From: Onthophagus taurus
Taxonomy: Eukaryota; Arthropoda; Insecta; Coleoptera; Scarabaeidae
DNA: 64,000 bases
Direction of reading: 5' to 3'
Assembly (NCBI RefSeq): GCF_036711975.1
Contig: NC_091972.1
Coordinates: 7,693,001 to 7,757,000, forward strand
This document shows positions 13,253-25,514 of this stretch, piece by piece (the first letter of the stretch is position 1; each line of letters begins with the position of its first letter). The notes beneath the pieces are model-generated. The model saw only the letters and a program-made list of their open reading frames with translations, did no database searches and was not told the DNA's origin. Position numbers and translations under genes: made by a program.

Positions 13253-15035
13253 AATAAAACATGTAGTTCCATCTCATTTTATATTTAACGATATCGTTCG
13301 TAGCGTCTCAATCGCAAGCGACCTGTTAGCCTTTTAACGAATAATCGATGTAGCACTGTGCATTAATGTAATTAAAGAATGTTCTAGTACTGAATACGAG
13401 TGAATATTTAGCGTTAGATTGGAAAAGAGAGCTAAAAGACAGCTAGGTATTCGTTTCGAACATGTGTGCATTGCAACGATGAGATGGATCACGTTTTATA
13501 GTATACTAATTTATACTACTTTTAATGAACATTTATAGCACTGTTGAGACTGAGCTCAATAATAATGTGTCTTTTTTGGGCACTAAAGTTATTAAAACTA
13601 AATTTAAACACTACACCATATTTTTCTAGCCATTACATTAATTAAAATTCAAATTATCTAATTAATCGCAAGTTGGTCACACTTCATAAAGATAATTCTT
13701 TCTGATATCATGTCTTCCTAAAACAATCATTTGGTCGATTTCAGCCTATTTTACTCTATTCTTGGTATATCAATATTCCTTTTGCCAACGTTTCATCTCC
13801 AAAACTTAGTTCAATTCTGAAATGAGACAATGTCAAATATTAAATAAAACTGAGCTTTTCTTTTCCTGTTCCTCTGTTGGTGTATAGCAAGTATAGCAAG
13901 CGATCTTGCAATTACAGCATTACATACGATTGAACTCAGAAAATACTATTCAACTTTATGTCATAAAGCATCAACTCCCAAGAAAATGCCTCATCAAAAT
14001 ATTCCAATGCGAACCAATTTTATTTTTGAATGACCACAAAAAATGGTGACTTACCAAATGTCATCAAATCTTTCAATCTAAATATTACTATCCACTTCTG
14101 ATCATTTCTGCTATCTAAACAAGCACTATTCAAAACAGTTGATAAATTTCGATGACTTTAAAATTTAATTAGACTAAAAAGAATCGAGATTTCAAGCAAA
14201 AAATCGTAGCTTCCTTAAAAGTCAATTCATATCAAAATCTGAAGTGTTTAAATCGTCATAAAATAAAGTTCTTGCAGTTAAGCTCAGTAGCAAAATTCGT
14301 ACATATTTGAGAAATTTTTTTTTTAATCCATTTAAACCATGTACTAAAACCTTTTAGTTTTAATATAAAATACTATTCTAAAGAAACAGATTACCTTGAC
14401 TTAATCATTTATTTCCTCTTGACGACCTTTATATCAACAGGTGTATAATCAAACCACATGATGTCAATTGTGTTGCAATATGGTAATAACACATGTAATC
14501 GCCTTGTTAGCGATGATGGAATCTAATTAAATAATGATTTAGTACGGCATTAATGAATTAAAGTTTAAAAATTATTGGTCGTAAAATTTAAGATCGTTAT
14601 TCGTTAAAGGAATGTGGGTTGAATTGGCGTGGTGATGATGATGATGGTTCGTTCGGCAATCAGAAATGAATGGATCTGCGCAGTACGTTTGTGTGTCGTC
14701 TACAACAGGTGACAGTAATATCGCTGGCAATTAAATCAAATTGGAGTGATTAACTAATTTTACGAGTGACTTAATGTTTGGTGTTTGCCCTACGTCGTTT
14801 ACTCTATGGCATGTAGTGTGTGTACATGGGTTAAAATACTTCAAAAAGAAATTTAGAATTTGATAAATTATTTATATTAGAAAATAAAAGTTTCGGTTGT
14901 GACCCTATTCAACCTCCAATTCGCATAAATCAAAATGACACAGACCGTGAAATTATTATAGACAACAATGTGCGCATATAGAAAACGCGGCATAAGTGAC
15001 AATTAATATTAAAGCATTATCATAATAAACATTTT
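13253..15035. other. AT-rich spacer, possible enhancer block at 14.60-14.78 kb
   Basis: No exon supported. The segment 14,600-14,780 is less AT-rich and contains a CAGGTG E-box (about 14,706), several TAATTA/ATTAAT homeodomain-type cores and a GATGATGATGATG run. This is only motif density; no function can be shown. Confidence 0.25.
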
Positions 15036-15990
15036 CCATTTAATTTCAATTTATGGCGCTCGGAGCCCCGGACATTCTTCCGGTTTAGATATAATTCACG
15101 CGCGTGTATTCGGACAATAGTAACGAGACGCGAGTGAAAAGGAGAGAGAGAATTGGAGCCGGTGGCGACGGCGGCAATTGAGGCAGTTTTTCGGGGGGCT
15201 ACTACTAGAATCCGACGATAAATAAAACCAAACAAACCGTCAATAAAAATCTCTTGCCGGCCAAATCCTAAAGCTCAACTTTAAACACGCGATAGCTCGG
15301 CGGAGGCTGACCGCCCGCGACGGGGGTTGCGGCAAAAACTCGCCTCGACTATCAATCCTACTTTCCGCAAAAACCGCCCCCCTGGCAAAAAATGACCCAA
15401 AACTGCATTTCAGGCGGCCATTGGAACGGCTATGTATTTTTAAAGCCCGGATCAAGGGGAGCTTTTTAGGCTCAAAGCTCCCTCGCCTCTACCCCCGGCT
15501 ACCCCCACCACAAAAAAGCTCAAGTACAAGCGCCGCCCACACTTCCGTTCGTGCCTAGCGCCCATTGGCCAGAAAAAGTTCAACACGCGAGCATATCATT
15601 AAGAAGGCCAGGGGTAGTTTTACAAAACGAGCGAAAATCGACCTTACGCTGGGGTAATTTGATAGAATCGACCGAAAACTTTACTGCCATAAGGATCATA
15701 ATCGTTCAACGGAAGGGCATCATTAATACTGGAACGTGCTCTTCGTCTCTCACCCCTTCCGTAAGTACCGTCCAGGGTGGCTTCGCTGCCATGGAGAACG
15801 TTACCCGTTCGTTCGTTCTTGAAAACTGAGAAAAATTGGTGGCCACTTGGTCAGTATCCTCAGGATAATTTATAGGCAATTTTGGGTCACGTTGCGATAA
15901 CGAAAATATGTGATACGTAGAACTGTACGAAACGAAACGATCGCAAAGCAAAAAACTTTGGCACTCTTCTCGCTTTTTAAAACCCATTTT
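15036..15990. other. GC-rich island
   Basis: CpG-rich block of nearly 1 kb, strongest at 15,060-15,560. Overlapping open frames in several registers (minus 15020-15235 and 15240-15455, plus 15551-15829, minus 15706-15987) carry no domain or consistent codon use. It contains a CCATTGG/CCAAT-type pair (15,419 and 15,562) separated by about 140 bases. A promoter or conserved noncoding island is the simplest reading. Confidence 0.4.
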
Positions 15991-16310
15991 ATTCTTTATC
16001 TAGCCACCCCGTTGCCGTTTATATCCTCTTTTGCATCTCTTTGAGCAATCATGGAAATTACCTTGATGGAATACGAGTTTTTTTATGGGGCGGATTAATA
16101 TAGGAACTAAAGGAATAAAGATTTTCGCTGAATTTTATCCTTTTTTGTAATATTTTGTGTAATTTCCCAATTAACCAATCCAACTAAATACAACATTTTT
16201 AAAGGGATTATAAAAGTCTAGAATTTTCTATAAAGCTTCATATTAATCCAACTGAAATAATAGATGGACAAACTTTGATGTTCTCGCTCTTTTATCTTGA
16301 TTTGAACTTA

Positions 16311-17064
16311 TATATGTCGGAGGCAAATGATTATTTTAGGTAGATAGTTTTTTCCTAGTCAGATACTGTCTGCCTAGGCAAACAGTAGTTCGTTACAGTT
16401 TTATCATTAAATGTCTAGGCAAATACTATTGGACAAGACAAATAGTATCTGTCTAAGCTTGTTTTAGGCAAATACCATTTTTCCAATAACAGTAGGTACC
16501 TGTTCACAATAAAATAAAGTAATTCCTATCGTTATCAACCTACTTTTCTTAAATTAAAGTCACGAATGAGTGTCAAACGAGTCAAATTATTTGGGTATCA
16601 TTTACAAAAAATGTACAACAGTTTCATATACTTTTATTACGTTTAATAAAAGTACAAATAAACGATTTATTTCTTGAAGAATTAAATATTAAATTCAAAA
16701 ATTTACTTGTTTCGACAATTGTTATTGGAATGGCATCTATTACACATCATCTTATTTTTGAAACAAGTACACCTTTTTGTACTGCACTAAAATTTCGGAT
16801 GCTGGCACTGGCATTTTGACATCGCTTGTCCAGAAAACAGTGACTGTCAAGTGCAGGCCTCTCTTAAAGAACTAAGGCATTCCTGGGGTTAGGTTGGGTT
16901 GGTTTAAAGAGCTACTTGCCTGAAAATATTTTAGCCATATGCTATTTGCCTAGGAAAGTAGAATTTAGACTGAAATAAATGAAATAAAACTATTTACCTA
17001 GGTAGATATTATCTGACTAGGGAGAAGCTATTTACCTGAAACAACCATATGCCTGCGACATATA
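16311..17064. mobile_element. non-autonomous inverted-repeat element
   Basis: A 754-base element. The left end TATATGTCGGAGGCAAATGA is matched in reverse complement by the right end, which reads TATATGTCGCAGGCATATGG. The inverted match continues through GGTAGATAG and CCTAGTCAGATA words for about 75 bases on each side. The interior repeats TAGGCAAATA-like words in both orientations (16,415-16,480), giving further foldback potential. No transposase coding remains. The superfamily is not determined. Confidence 0.75.
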
Positions 17065-18094
17065 GACAAGTCTGACACTAATATTTTTCCTTTTCATAGT
17101 CGAAATAACGTATTAGCTTAATGTACAAATATACAATGTATTTATTTTGGATTAACATAAAACCCCAAACATTTTCTAGAGAGAATTCTAGTAGATTAAA
17201 GTGTTCATATTCGCACAAAGAAAGATTAAAAAGGACGACATTTTTAATAACTGAAACTCTCCAAGAATACAATGAAGTTATCCACCACTGTTAAATAAGC
17301 TTTTGGGGTGAGCAATGCTTGAAAATTAGATGGACATCTTATCTAACTGTTGGTCAAAATAAGGTGAAGAGGAAAGAAAGAGATATTTAATAAACGTGCA
17401 CGTCATGAGCAATCACATCGAAAATAATAAACTATATCATATAATGTTTATCTTTTGCCTGCAGTATGCAGTTCATTAATATCTCAAATTCTGCCTCTAA
17501 GTTTTCCCGCAGAAACAGCTCATAAACTTACATGTTCCAACACATGGAACCAGAGCTTTATCATTGCCTTCATTATTACCAATAAACAAGTCAACTCTAG
17601 TAAAACATTACATTTTGGAGTATTGACATCAGCGAAGATTGAAATGGACTTTGATAAAGAAAAAACCAGCAGTAAAAAATTTCAAAATTTAAATAATTTT
17701 GCATAAAAATTGTTTATCACTTTCAGTTTCTCGGGAAAAGTTACATTCTCCATACAAAGCTTGATCACAAAGTAACTGTGACGCCTCGTCCACAAGCGAC
17801 CTCAGCTTAACTGAAAACGAAGATAGTATGAGATTGCCTGATAAGGCTTTACAAGGTGTATGATTATCTTTAATTTATTTTTATCTATCTCCTTCCCTCT
17901 ACGTGCAAAGCGTGGTCTCAAAGCACTAAAATATGAGTATTCTGTTTATGTCTAAAAAATAAAATTGACGCCTCCTGGATAATACTGTAGGCAAAGACAA
18001 ATTTATTGTTAAATAGTCAATTTAAAGTTAAAACAAAAAGTGTGCAGAAACAATAAATTTTGTAGTCTAAAATAGGAGTATAAGCCAGAGAGAC
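17065..18094. other. AT-rich spacer, no gene seen
   Basis: Short open frames (minus 17078-17272, plus 17455-17706) show no family signature. A 30-base word around 17,783-17,813 (GCCTCG, CACAAGCGAC, CTCAGCTTAA) resembles one at 7,094-7,126 and may be a dispersed repeat fragment. Confidence 0.35.
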
Positions 18095-18660
18095 TTTCAG
18101 TTACAGTAAAAGCAGAACTACCACTAGCACTATTACTGGAACTAACACTAGATCTAGAATTAGAAACTTTCGGGTTAAGCCGTGCATTTCTTAAGATGGC
18201 TAAACCCGAATGATTCTTGTTCTAGGTCTTGTGTTGGTTCTAATGATAGAGCTAGTGTAAAACTAGAACTAATACTAGACCTAGAACAAAATAGTTTCGG
18301 GTTTTCAGACGCACTGCCTTAGTTCTAGTTTTAATTCAATAAAAATATGCAACACAGTCATGTTTAATGCTAACTAGCGCTATCTAGCACTGTCACTACA
18401 ACTAACATTTGATGAAACATTCAGGTTTAGCCGTTTTAAGAGACGCATAGCTAACCGGAATGATTCAGGTTCTAGTGTTAGTTTTACTTTTCGCTCAATA
18501 AAAACATACCACAATCTAACGCTGAATAACAATTAAAACTAGAATTAATACTAGACCTATAAACATTCGAGTTTAGCCATGCGTCTCTCAAGACGGTTAA
18601 ACCCTAATCTTTCTAGTTCTAGGTCTAGTGTTAGTTCTAGTTTTAGTTCAATAAAAATAT
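18095..18660. repeat. palindromic dispersed repeat, locus 1
   Basis: Several diverged copies of a palindromic unit: an arm with CTAGAACTAACACTAGACC, then a central stem of TTTAGCC(G)...GGCTAAACCC, then the complementary arm GGTCTAGTGTTAGTTCTAG. Copies here are more divergent and separated by spacer such as TTTTATTGAACT and TATGCAAC words. The same spacer words reappear at 61.1 and 62.3-62.5 kb, so the family has a longer ancestral unit than the palindrome alone. Open frames here translate the palindrome and are not genes. Confidence 0.85.
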
Positions 18661-20495
18661 GCAACCCATTTAACGAATTTGATGGTATTTTCTTCTCATT
18701 ACAGAAGCGTACAGAATTAACTAGAATTATCTCTAATTCTTTTCTCTCTAATTTTATTTTTATCTCTCTTATCCAGTTTAACAATTGCTCTGGCTTGATT
18801 TTTAGTCTCGCCTCATCTCATCCCATCAACACATCTTCTTAAAGTTTTTCTAATTTTTAACATTCCACACTTTTTCACGTCGCCATTCCTATTTCATCTT
18901 TTATCTTCATTTTGTTTATCCATCAGATAGCAAAATGCTTTATTTTCATTTAATTTCCAGTCTACACCTATTATAGCTTCATTGCCTTTGTCGGTGATGA
19001 TGGGGTAAGCCGAAACAAGTACGACTTTATATAAATAAATGCAAGTTTAGAAGCTTTTACATGGTTTTTATTTAACTAGAATTAGTTCGTTGAAAGAACA
19101 AATTCTTGCTCAATTTTTCAAAATAATATTTGATGTTATCGAAATTTTCAACAAAAGTTAATTTGAAACGTATGGTGTACATTTTCGGACATAGTGAGTA
19201 CATAATTAAAAAGTGGTGAACAATAAACAGAAAAAATAAGTTAAATTTTCTGGATATAGCTTTACTGTTGTCAAAATAAATATATTTCATACATAGCACC
19301 GTGTACGAAATAATCCAAATATAAATGACTGTATTTTCCATAAGCCCCTGGTTTTAATGCTCCGCATATAAATAAATTCTTTTTCCCGCCACCAGTTAAA
19401 AATATTAGATTTCTTCTCTGTCGGCAGAGAGCAATTCCTCTATAATACATATATAAAATTACAACATGAACGTCTCTGTCTGCGGATATAACATATTAAA
19501 AAAACTTCGGGCTTTGATATGGACGCATGAAATACGTCACAGGGTGGATAATAAAAACGCGACGTTCGTGTACGTCGGAGATAGAGGGCGCAATTATAAA
19601 TTTATAAAATAAAAAAATCGTTGGGGAAACATTTTTCAGTCCCGAGGTTACATGCTGCAGGTTGTCGCGGAATGTACGACACAATAAATTCTCTCAGGTC
19701 GCACAACTCCCGTCTCCCGAAAAACTAACCCAAAAAACGAATACTGGCCATCAGGGGATGTATACGCGAAACAATATCACGGAACAAGGAACTATTTTAT
19801 TTCTTTGGTTAACAGAAAAATATTTTCGACAACCAGTACTTTTTGTATCAAAAATATATTTTTCATACAACAAAACTTCTAAAAAATTACAATGATTTTT
19901 CGTATTGACACGCAAATCGAAACCAGGACTAGTCCTATAGCATCAACAAACCATTAACAATAAATTTGAACCGTCGCGTCGTTTCAGCAATGATCGGTAG
20001 CACGTGATTTTAACAGACTCAATCATTGTTAACGGATAGATGATGACTTTAATGATCATATTAATGCCATTTGAATTAGTACACGCTCCCGTATTACACA
20101 TCCGCACATACGTTCTACTTCCTCATACACTTGTCTTTATGTGCAAACAAAACAATTAATCATCATGATCAAATTCACACAAGAAAATATTTTCTTCAAC
20201 AACTTGTATGAAAAAGTTTTTACAAAAAGTTTTAATCTATTGAGAATAATGAAAACAAAGCACCTTTTGATTGTAATTGTCTAAGTTTCTGGGATGATTC
20301 AAACTACTCTAACAAGCCTAGGAATTATCTCTTCATATTCCAGAAACTGTATGAAACTCCGAGATTGCCTTCTCTTCGTTACTAAACAATGTTGAGAAAA
20401 GTTATGTGCAAACGGATGTTCCCTTGGTGGTTGGAGGCGATGCTATACCGAGCTTTTATTTCATCTTTCAAAGGATTACGCGAGCAATTTAAATT
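18661..20495. other. AT-rich spacer, no gene seen
   Basis: No exon supported. Open frames at minus 19072-19341 and plus 19662-19895 are ordinary for AT-rich DNA and show no domain. Confidence 0.4.
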
Positions 20496-21260
20496 CAGCT
20501 AAGGCGTGGAGACGCGTTATTTTTCACGTGTTCTCCCAGAGATTAAAGCAATATTTTACGGGCTCCGCGAGCGAAATTAAAGTTTCCAGGGGGCTGAGCC
20601 AGGACCCGACCCGGCCCTTATCTCCGGGGCGTAATGGGGATTTATTTTTACGGGCGCCGCGCCCAACCCGTCCAACTTCTCTAAAAGCTTTTTCGCGGTT
20701 ATTTATTCGCTCCTCTTAGAACCTCCACACGAGAATAAAGCGAAAACCCAAACGCTCTCGCACAACTCTCTCGTAATTGTATACCCAGATGTGGTTTCTA
20801 TCGGGAATATATCAGAAAACATTTTCGATTTCAACTTTTAGTATCATCGGAATTAAATTTTTATTTAAAACTGTGTAGTATCCTTTAGATTTTGAAATTT
20901 AATCAAAACTTTTTTTAATTTTTAATGACTCCTTTTTTTTCAGCTTAGATTGATTAAGCTTTTGTCTTTTATATTAATTAAAACCGATTTCTCCAACGTC
21001 CTACTACCACTACTACTTTAACCGATTTCGGTTTTTTGTCGCTCTTCGGGTGATACAGTCCCGAGTGTTTTTTGCGCATTCTCTGGGTATATATCACGTA
21101 AACGTCCGGCCGCTTGGAAATTCTGTCGCGTCACAAAGGACCCGGACCTGTAAAAAAAGGGGGCGATCGCGTACGCGACGCGGGTTAGTCAAAGCGTGTA
21201 GAAGAGCTTTAGCGGCACCGCGGCGTAAAACCTCTGAGAAAACAATTAATCACCCAGATT
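20496..21260. other. two GC-rich islands
   Basis: GC-rich patches at 20,500-20,760 and 21,020-21,250 separated by AT-rich sequence. The first starts with a CACGTG E-box (20,526-20,531). The second is rich in CGCG words (21,166-21,182). Arg-rich open frames over them are composition artefacts. Confidence 0.35.
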
Positions 21261-21615
21261 AGAATATGTCACGTATAAAAGGAAAATGGGGGAAAACCTT
21301 CGGTGCGACAAAAAAAATTAAAGCTCTTTGAAATAATATCGGAAAAAAATTGTGATTACTGTGATAAAGATATAAATATTAAAGAAAATATGTATTTATT
21401 TATCATTATTTATTAAATATTAAGAAACTAAATTAGTTGAATCTACTTAATAGTTTGATGGTAATGCGTAGTGCTTCACGTATGGACGATCTTTCTGTTG
21501 GTTCCCTTTGGAAAGGGGTAGACGTTTCGCCAAGATCTCACCTGGCATCTTCAGTGCGTAGTCGGATAAAATCTCGGATCGATCACAACAACACATATAC
21601 TTAATATTCTTTATA

Positions 21616-22297
21616 CAGGTTTCCCAAAACTCCCGGGACGGAGCTATAAGTTATGAACGAGTGATGAAAAAAAATTGAAAATTTGGGGATCTCTAAAAAG
21701 TAATAAAAGCTGCATTCTTAGATAGTTTAGAACTTTCATGCAATGTGGAGTTGCTTTAGGGGATGACCACCCCTACATTTTTAAATAGCAACCCCTGTCG
21801 AGTTTTACCTTATTTTGAACGGAATGAAAAAAGAAACACAACCCCATAAACCAAAACCCGACATCTTAATTCTTTTAAGAATTATGAGGTTTTCTTTCGA
21901 CTGTTTTCAACAAACTTGTTTTCAAAACTTTACTTTTATTAACTCCAAAAATGGCGCAAAAACTGACCGAGAAAGAAAGAATCACTTTTACCAATTTCAT
22001 GTACCTGAGACTTGAAGGTTCTTCAATAAAAGACAGTAACACTTCTTCGGTTTTTTTCTGGAGTTGGTTCTTTCGACTGTTCATTTAGAAATGGACCCCA
22101 AAGCCACGAATCATTAAAAGAGTGAAACACTCCTTTAAAAATGTAGGGGTGGTCAAAAAAACTCCACATTGCATGGAAGTTCTAAACTATCTAAGAATGT
22201 AGTTTTTATACCTCTTTAGTGATCCTCAAATTTTAAAATTTTTTTCTTCACTCGTTCAAAACTTATTGCTCCGTCCTGGGAGTTTTGGGAAGCCCTG
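21616..22297. mobile_element. TA-flanked inverted-repeat element with transposase relic
   Basis: A 682-base element flanked by TA on both sides. The terminal inverted repeats run about 170 bases: the left end begins CAGGTTTCCCAAAACTCCC, and the reverse complement of the right end begins CAGGGCTTCCCAAAACTCCC. Both continue through GGGACGGAG-like, TTAGATAGTTTAGAA and ATGCAATGTGGAGT words. Inside, at 21,951, an ATG opens a short frame beginning MAQKLTEKERITF, which has the look of a transposase N-terminus, but it stops after about 45 codons. TA flanks fit the Tc1/mariner superfamily; that assignment is inferred. Confidence 0.75.
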
Positions 22298-22741
22298 TAT
22301 ACATAAAGAAATGAATATGCCTTAAAGATTCCGTCCTTGAATATTCGAAAAAAAATTTAGTTTTAACCGTATTTATAGAATATAAGATACAAATTTGTGG
22401 AATCAATAACTAACCGGCTAAAATATTTGGCACCAATACCCACAACGTCATTTCATGTCATCCATCAATTTAGACCAATACTGTAGATTAATGTAATACA
22501 TCGACAAGCATCTCTTAAATATGACTAAGCCATTAATACTATTGATACCGTTATGAATTGAACGCTGAATAGTCGAAAGTGAACATATAGATAAAATCGC
22601 AAGAATTGCAACAATTAAAAGTAGAGATATCAAACGCCTCAATTGCAACCAAACAATTTTAAGCTGTTCTACCTTTTCTATATCATGCGGGGTTTGTATG
22701 CAAAATGTCTTTTATTGCATAGTCATCTTACATTGCATTAT
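22298..22741. other. AT-rich spacer, no gene seen
   Basis: The open frame on the minus strand at 22448-22648 contains a Leu/Ile-rich stretch but no family signature. Nothing else supportable. Confidence 0.35.
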
Positions 22742-24013
22742 ACTATAATTTCAAAATAAAACTGACCTATCCTAACATTCCTTCACGCTATAATTAAGGA
22801 TTCTTCACGCTTTAATTAGGGTTTCAAAAGAAAACTACCGGTCTTAACATTTCTTCACGCTTTAATTAGGGTTTCAAAATAAAACTGACCTATACTAACA
22901 TTCCGTCACGCTATAATTAAGGATTCTTCACGCTACAATTAGGGTTTCAAAAGAAAACTACTGGTCTTAACATTTCTTCACGCTTTAATTTGGGTTTCAA
23001 AATAAAACTACTGGTCTTAATATTTCTTCACGCTTTAATTAGGGTTTCAAAATAAAACTGACCTATCCTAACATTCCTTCACGCTATAATTAAGGATTCT
23101 TCACGCTATAATTAGGGTTTCAAAAGAAAACTACTGGTCTTAACATTTCTTCACGCTTTAATTAGGGTTTCAAAATAAAACTGACCTATCCTAACATTCC
23201 TTCACGCTATAATTAAGGATTCTTCACGCTATAATTAGGGTTTCAAAAGAAAACTACTGGTCTTAACATTTCTTCACGCTTTAATTAGGGTTTCAAAATA
23301 AAACTACTGGTCTTAACATTTCTTCACGCTTTAATTAGGGATTCTTCACGCTATAATTAGGGTTTCAAAAGAAAACTACTGGTCTTAACATTTCTTCACG
23401 CTTTAGTTAGGGTTTCAAAATAAAACTGACCTATCCTAACATTCCTTCACGCAATAATTAAGGATTCTTCACGCTATAATTAGGGTTTCAAAAGAAAACT
23501 ACTGGTCTTAACATTTCTTCATGCTTTAATTAGGGTTTCAAAATAAAACTGACCTATCCTAACATTCCTTCACGCTATAATTAAGGATTCTTCACGCTAT
23601 AATTAGGGTTTCAAAAGAAAACTACTGGTCTTAACATTTCTTCACGCTTTAATTAGGGTGTCAAAATAAAACTGACCTATCCTAACATTCCTTCACGCTA
23701 TAATTAGGGTTTCAAAAGAAAACTACTGGTCTTAACATTTCTTCACGCTTTAATTAGGGTTTCAAAATAAAACTGACCTATCCTAACATTCCTTCACGCT
23801 ATAATTAAGGATTCTTCACGCTATAATTAGGGTTTGAAAAAAAAACTACCGGTCTTAACATTTCTTCACGCTTTAATTAGGGATTCAAAAGAAAACTACC
23901 TGTCTTAACATTCCTTCACGCTTTAATTATGGATTCAAAACAAAACTACCTGTCTTAACATTCCTTCACGCTTTAATTAGGGGTTCAAAAGAAAACTAAC
24001 CTATCCTAACATT
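22742..24013. repeat. minisatellite with 122-base higher-order unit
   Basis: About 1.27 kb of tandem repeats. Two related monomers of about 50 bases alternate. One has TTTCAAAATAAAACTGACC followed by TATCCTAACATTCCTTCACG. The other has TTTCAAAAGAAAACTACTGG followed by TCTTAACATTTCTTCACG. A truncated 21-22-base monomer (ATTCTTCACGCTATAATTA) sits between them, so the compound period is 121-125 bases. The truncated monomer recurs at about 22,798, 22,919, 23,093, 23,214, 23,336, 23,461, 23,583 and 23,814. The last 150 bases are more diverged single monomers, as expected at an array edge. Confidence 0.95.
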
Positions 24014-24111
24014 ACCCAATATTTTTGTCAGAGTTGAATGACATTTGTAAACAAATCTAACCTAACTCAACTTTTCTTTTCTGGAAAGTTTGTTCATTCT
24101 TTTTAATCTTA

Positions 24112-24318
24112 CTATGTTAAAACAGTGTTTTTGGCATTAGCAGTTTCTAGAATAACGAGATCATGACATAAAGCCTTTTTTTCTATCTCTTTTAGTTTCG
24201 GAGATAGCCTACACGAATAACGAATTTGTAACACCTGTACCAATATAGTTTTCAGTTCGACCCAAGTCGATTCTGGATACCAATCAATTGACATCCAGAG
24301 CTTCTTTAGCTCTTCCAT
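24112..24318 (-). CDS. short open frame, unrecognised
   Basis: A 68-codon frame starting at a true ATG, Lys- and Leu-rich, downstream of the decayed transposon and next to the minisatellite edge. I recognise no family. It could be a decayed piece of the same element or chance. I list it only because it is an ATG-initiated frame in an otherwise gene-free stretch. Confidence 0.12.
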   Translation of the reverse strand: MEELKKLWMSIDWYPESTWVELKTILVQVLQIRYSCRLSPKLKEIEKKALCHDLVILETANAKNTVLT

Positions 24319-24479
24319 CTAACTTATCCGTAAAGATTATTAATAATCGGAAGGACCGTTCTGGCAATGTTAGGATTAGGCATGAGGGATTTTTCTATCA
24401 AATACTCACATGTATTAACATAACTTCTTATTATTGTTTTATCTCCGCTAAATGGCGGAATTAAGTTTTAGTTACATAG

Positions 24480-25037
24480 GTCTACCAGGTTATCAATTTT
24501 GAATGCAACACTTGTGTGCTATTCTTCGAGTGCTGATGGAAGGATTATTAATGACAGCAGTAATTACAGCTTCTTCGTCCTCTACATTAACTACATGCGG
24601 TCGAATAGCTTTTGCTGGAGCAAGATTACCAGTTTCTCGAAGTCTTCTGAAAGAATCGCTAAAAACTGAATAATATGGAAAATGACGATATGGAAATCTT
24701 CCTTGATATTCTCGTACTGATTGTCGAGTATTTCCATTGCAAAAACCATACCCAAAAATTCATCAGCATACTCTTCAGTGCTATAAGCGTACATTTTGAG
24801 TTTCTTCTTGTATGTAATAATTAAACCTTACAGCAAACTGACATATTACAATGACAACTTTGTTGTTGTTGAATGTTTGATTTTACTGACTATTAATAAA
24901 TTCGCTGCAGAAACCTTTAAAGTGTTATAATTTCGTAAATAATTGAAATACGACATATGTTCATTCCAATTTTTTTTTGGTAATTGGATTAGCTATCATA
25001 TGTCAAAGTTTGATGGTGAACTAATAAATCACCCTGT
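24480..25037 (-). pseudogene. 5' end of decayed Tc1/mariner-like transposon
   Basis: A minus-strand relic. Its 5' terminus at 25,037 reads ATACAGGGTGATT, the end type also seen at 13.0 kb. About 240 bases inside, an ATG at 24,794 starts a frame MYAYSTEEYADEF. After a frameshift the product continues with words such as YGFCNGNTRQ, FRRLRETGNLAP and INNPSISTRRIAHK (to about 24,500). The R-L-R-E-T-G-N-L and NPSxSTRR(I/L)A words match the N-terminal helix-turn-helix region of the transposase at 56.1-57.15 kb, where the equivalent is NPQVSTRRLA. No catalytic core follows: the 200 bases beyond are unrelated, so the copy is truncated. Confidence 0.7.
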
Positions 25038-25514
25038 ATTAAGATGGCAATTATAATCAAAACGTAATATTTATTAAAAAAAAATTCCCTTAACTTTTTT
25101 TTAAAGGTAAACAGGTTGTTTTATAAGGCATCCGTATATCACGTGAATTTCAAGTTTTATAGCCGTGTAGCGAAACAACGGTCCGCAAAAACGTCCTTTT
25201 TGTTCGTTCTATAATTTTATGGGCACTTCCGACGGCTTTGGATGCGTTTCAGCGACCAACTGCGAGAGCTTCTAAGCGAGACTGATGCTGAATGCAGTCG
25301 GCAAAAACCGAAAACATTAAACACTGTTATAAAAGATATGTAAATATCGCGCGGATTCGTATAAATATTATCGAAGCGCGCGGAACGGTACCGGAAAACA
25401 TTGCAATTGCGATATTTTACTACACGCAACGCCGACCGTTTTACCTGCGGATACTAGCACAAAATACACATATACAAAATATAACACATTGTGTATTCTT
25501 TAAATAGCCAAAAA
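25038..25514. other. spacer downstream of the PDHA-type gene
   Basis: Contains a moderately GC-rich patch (25,160-25,440) with CGCG and TCGAAGCGCG words. No exon seen. No perfect AATAAA polyadenylation hexamer lies directly after the PDHA stop on the minus strand. Confidence 0.35.

Noticed and set aside
18557-18842. Two overlapping frames with ISRLERR-like words, also at 61,104-61,361
   Set aside because: They translate the palindromic repeat; the shared peptide words reflect the repeat, not homology between genes.
22742-24013. Possible CRISPR-like array (regular repeats with intervening sequence)
   Set aside because: The intervening parts are themselves repeated monomers, not unique spacers, and the genome is eukaryotic.
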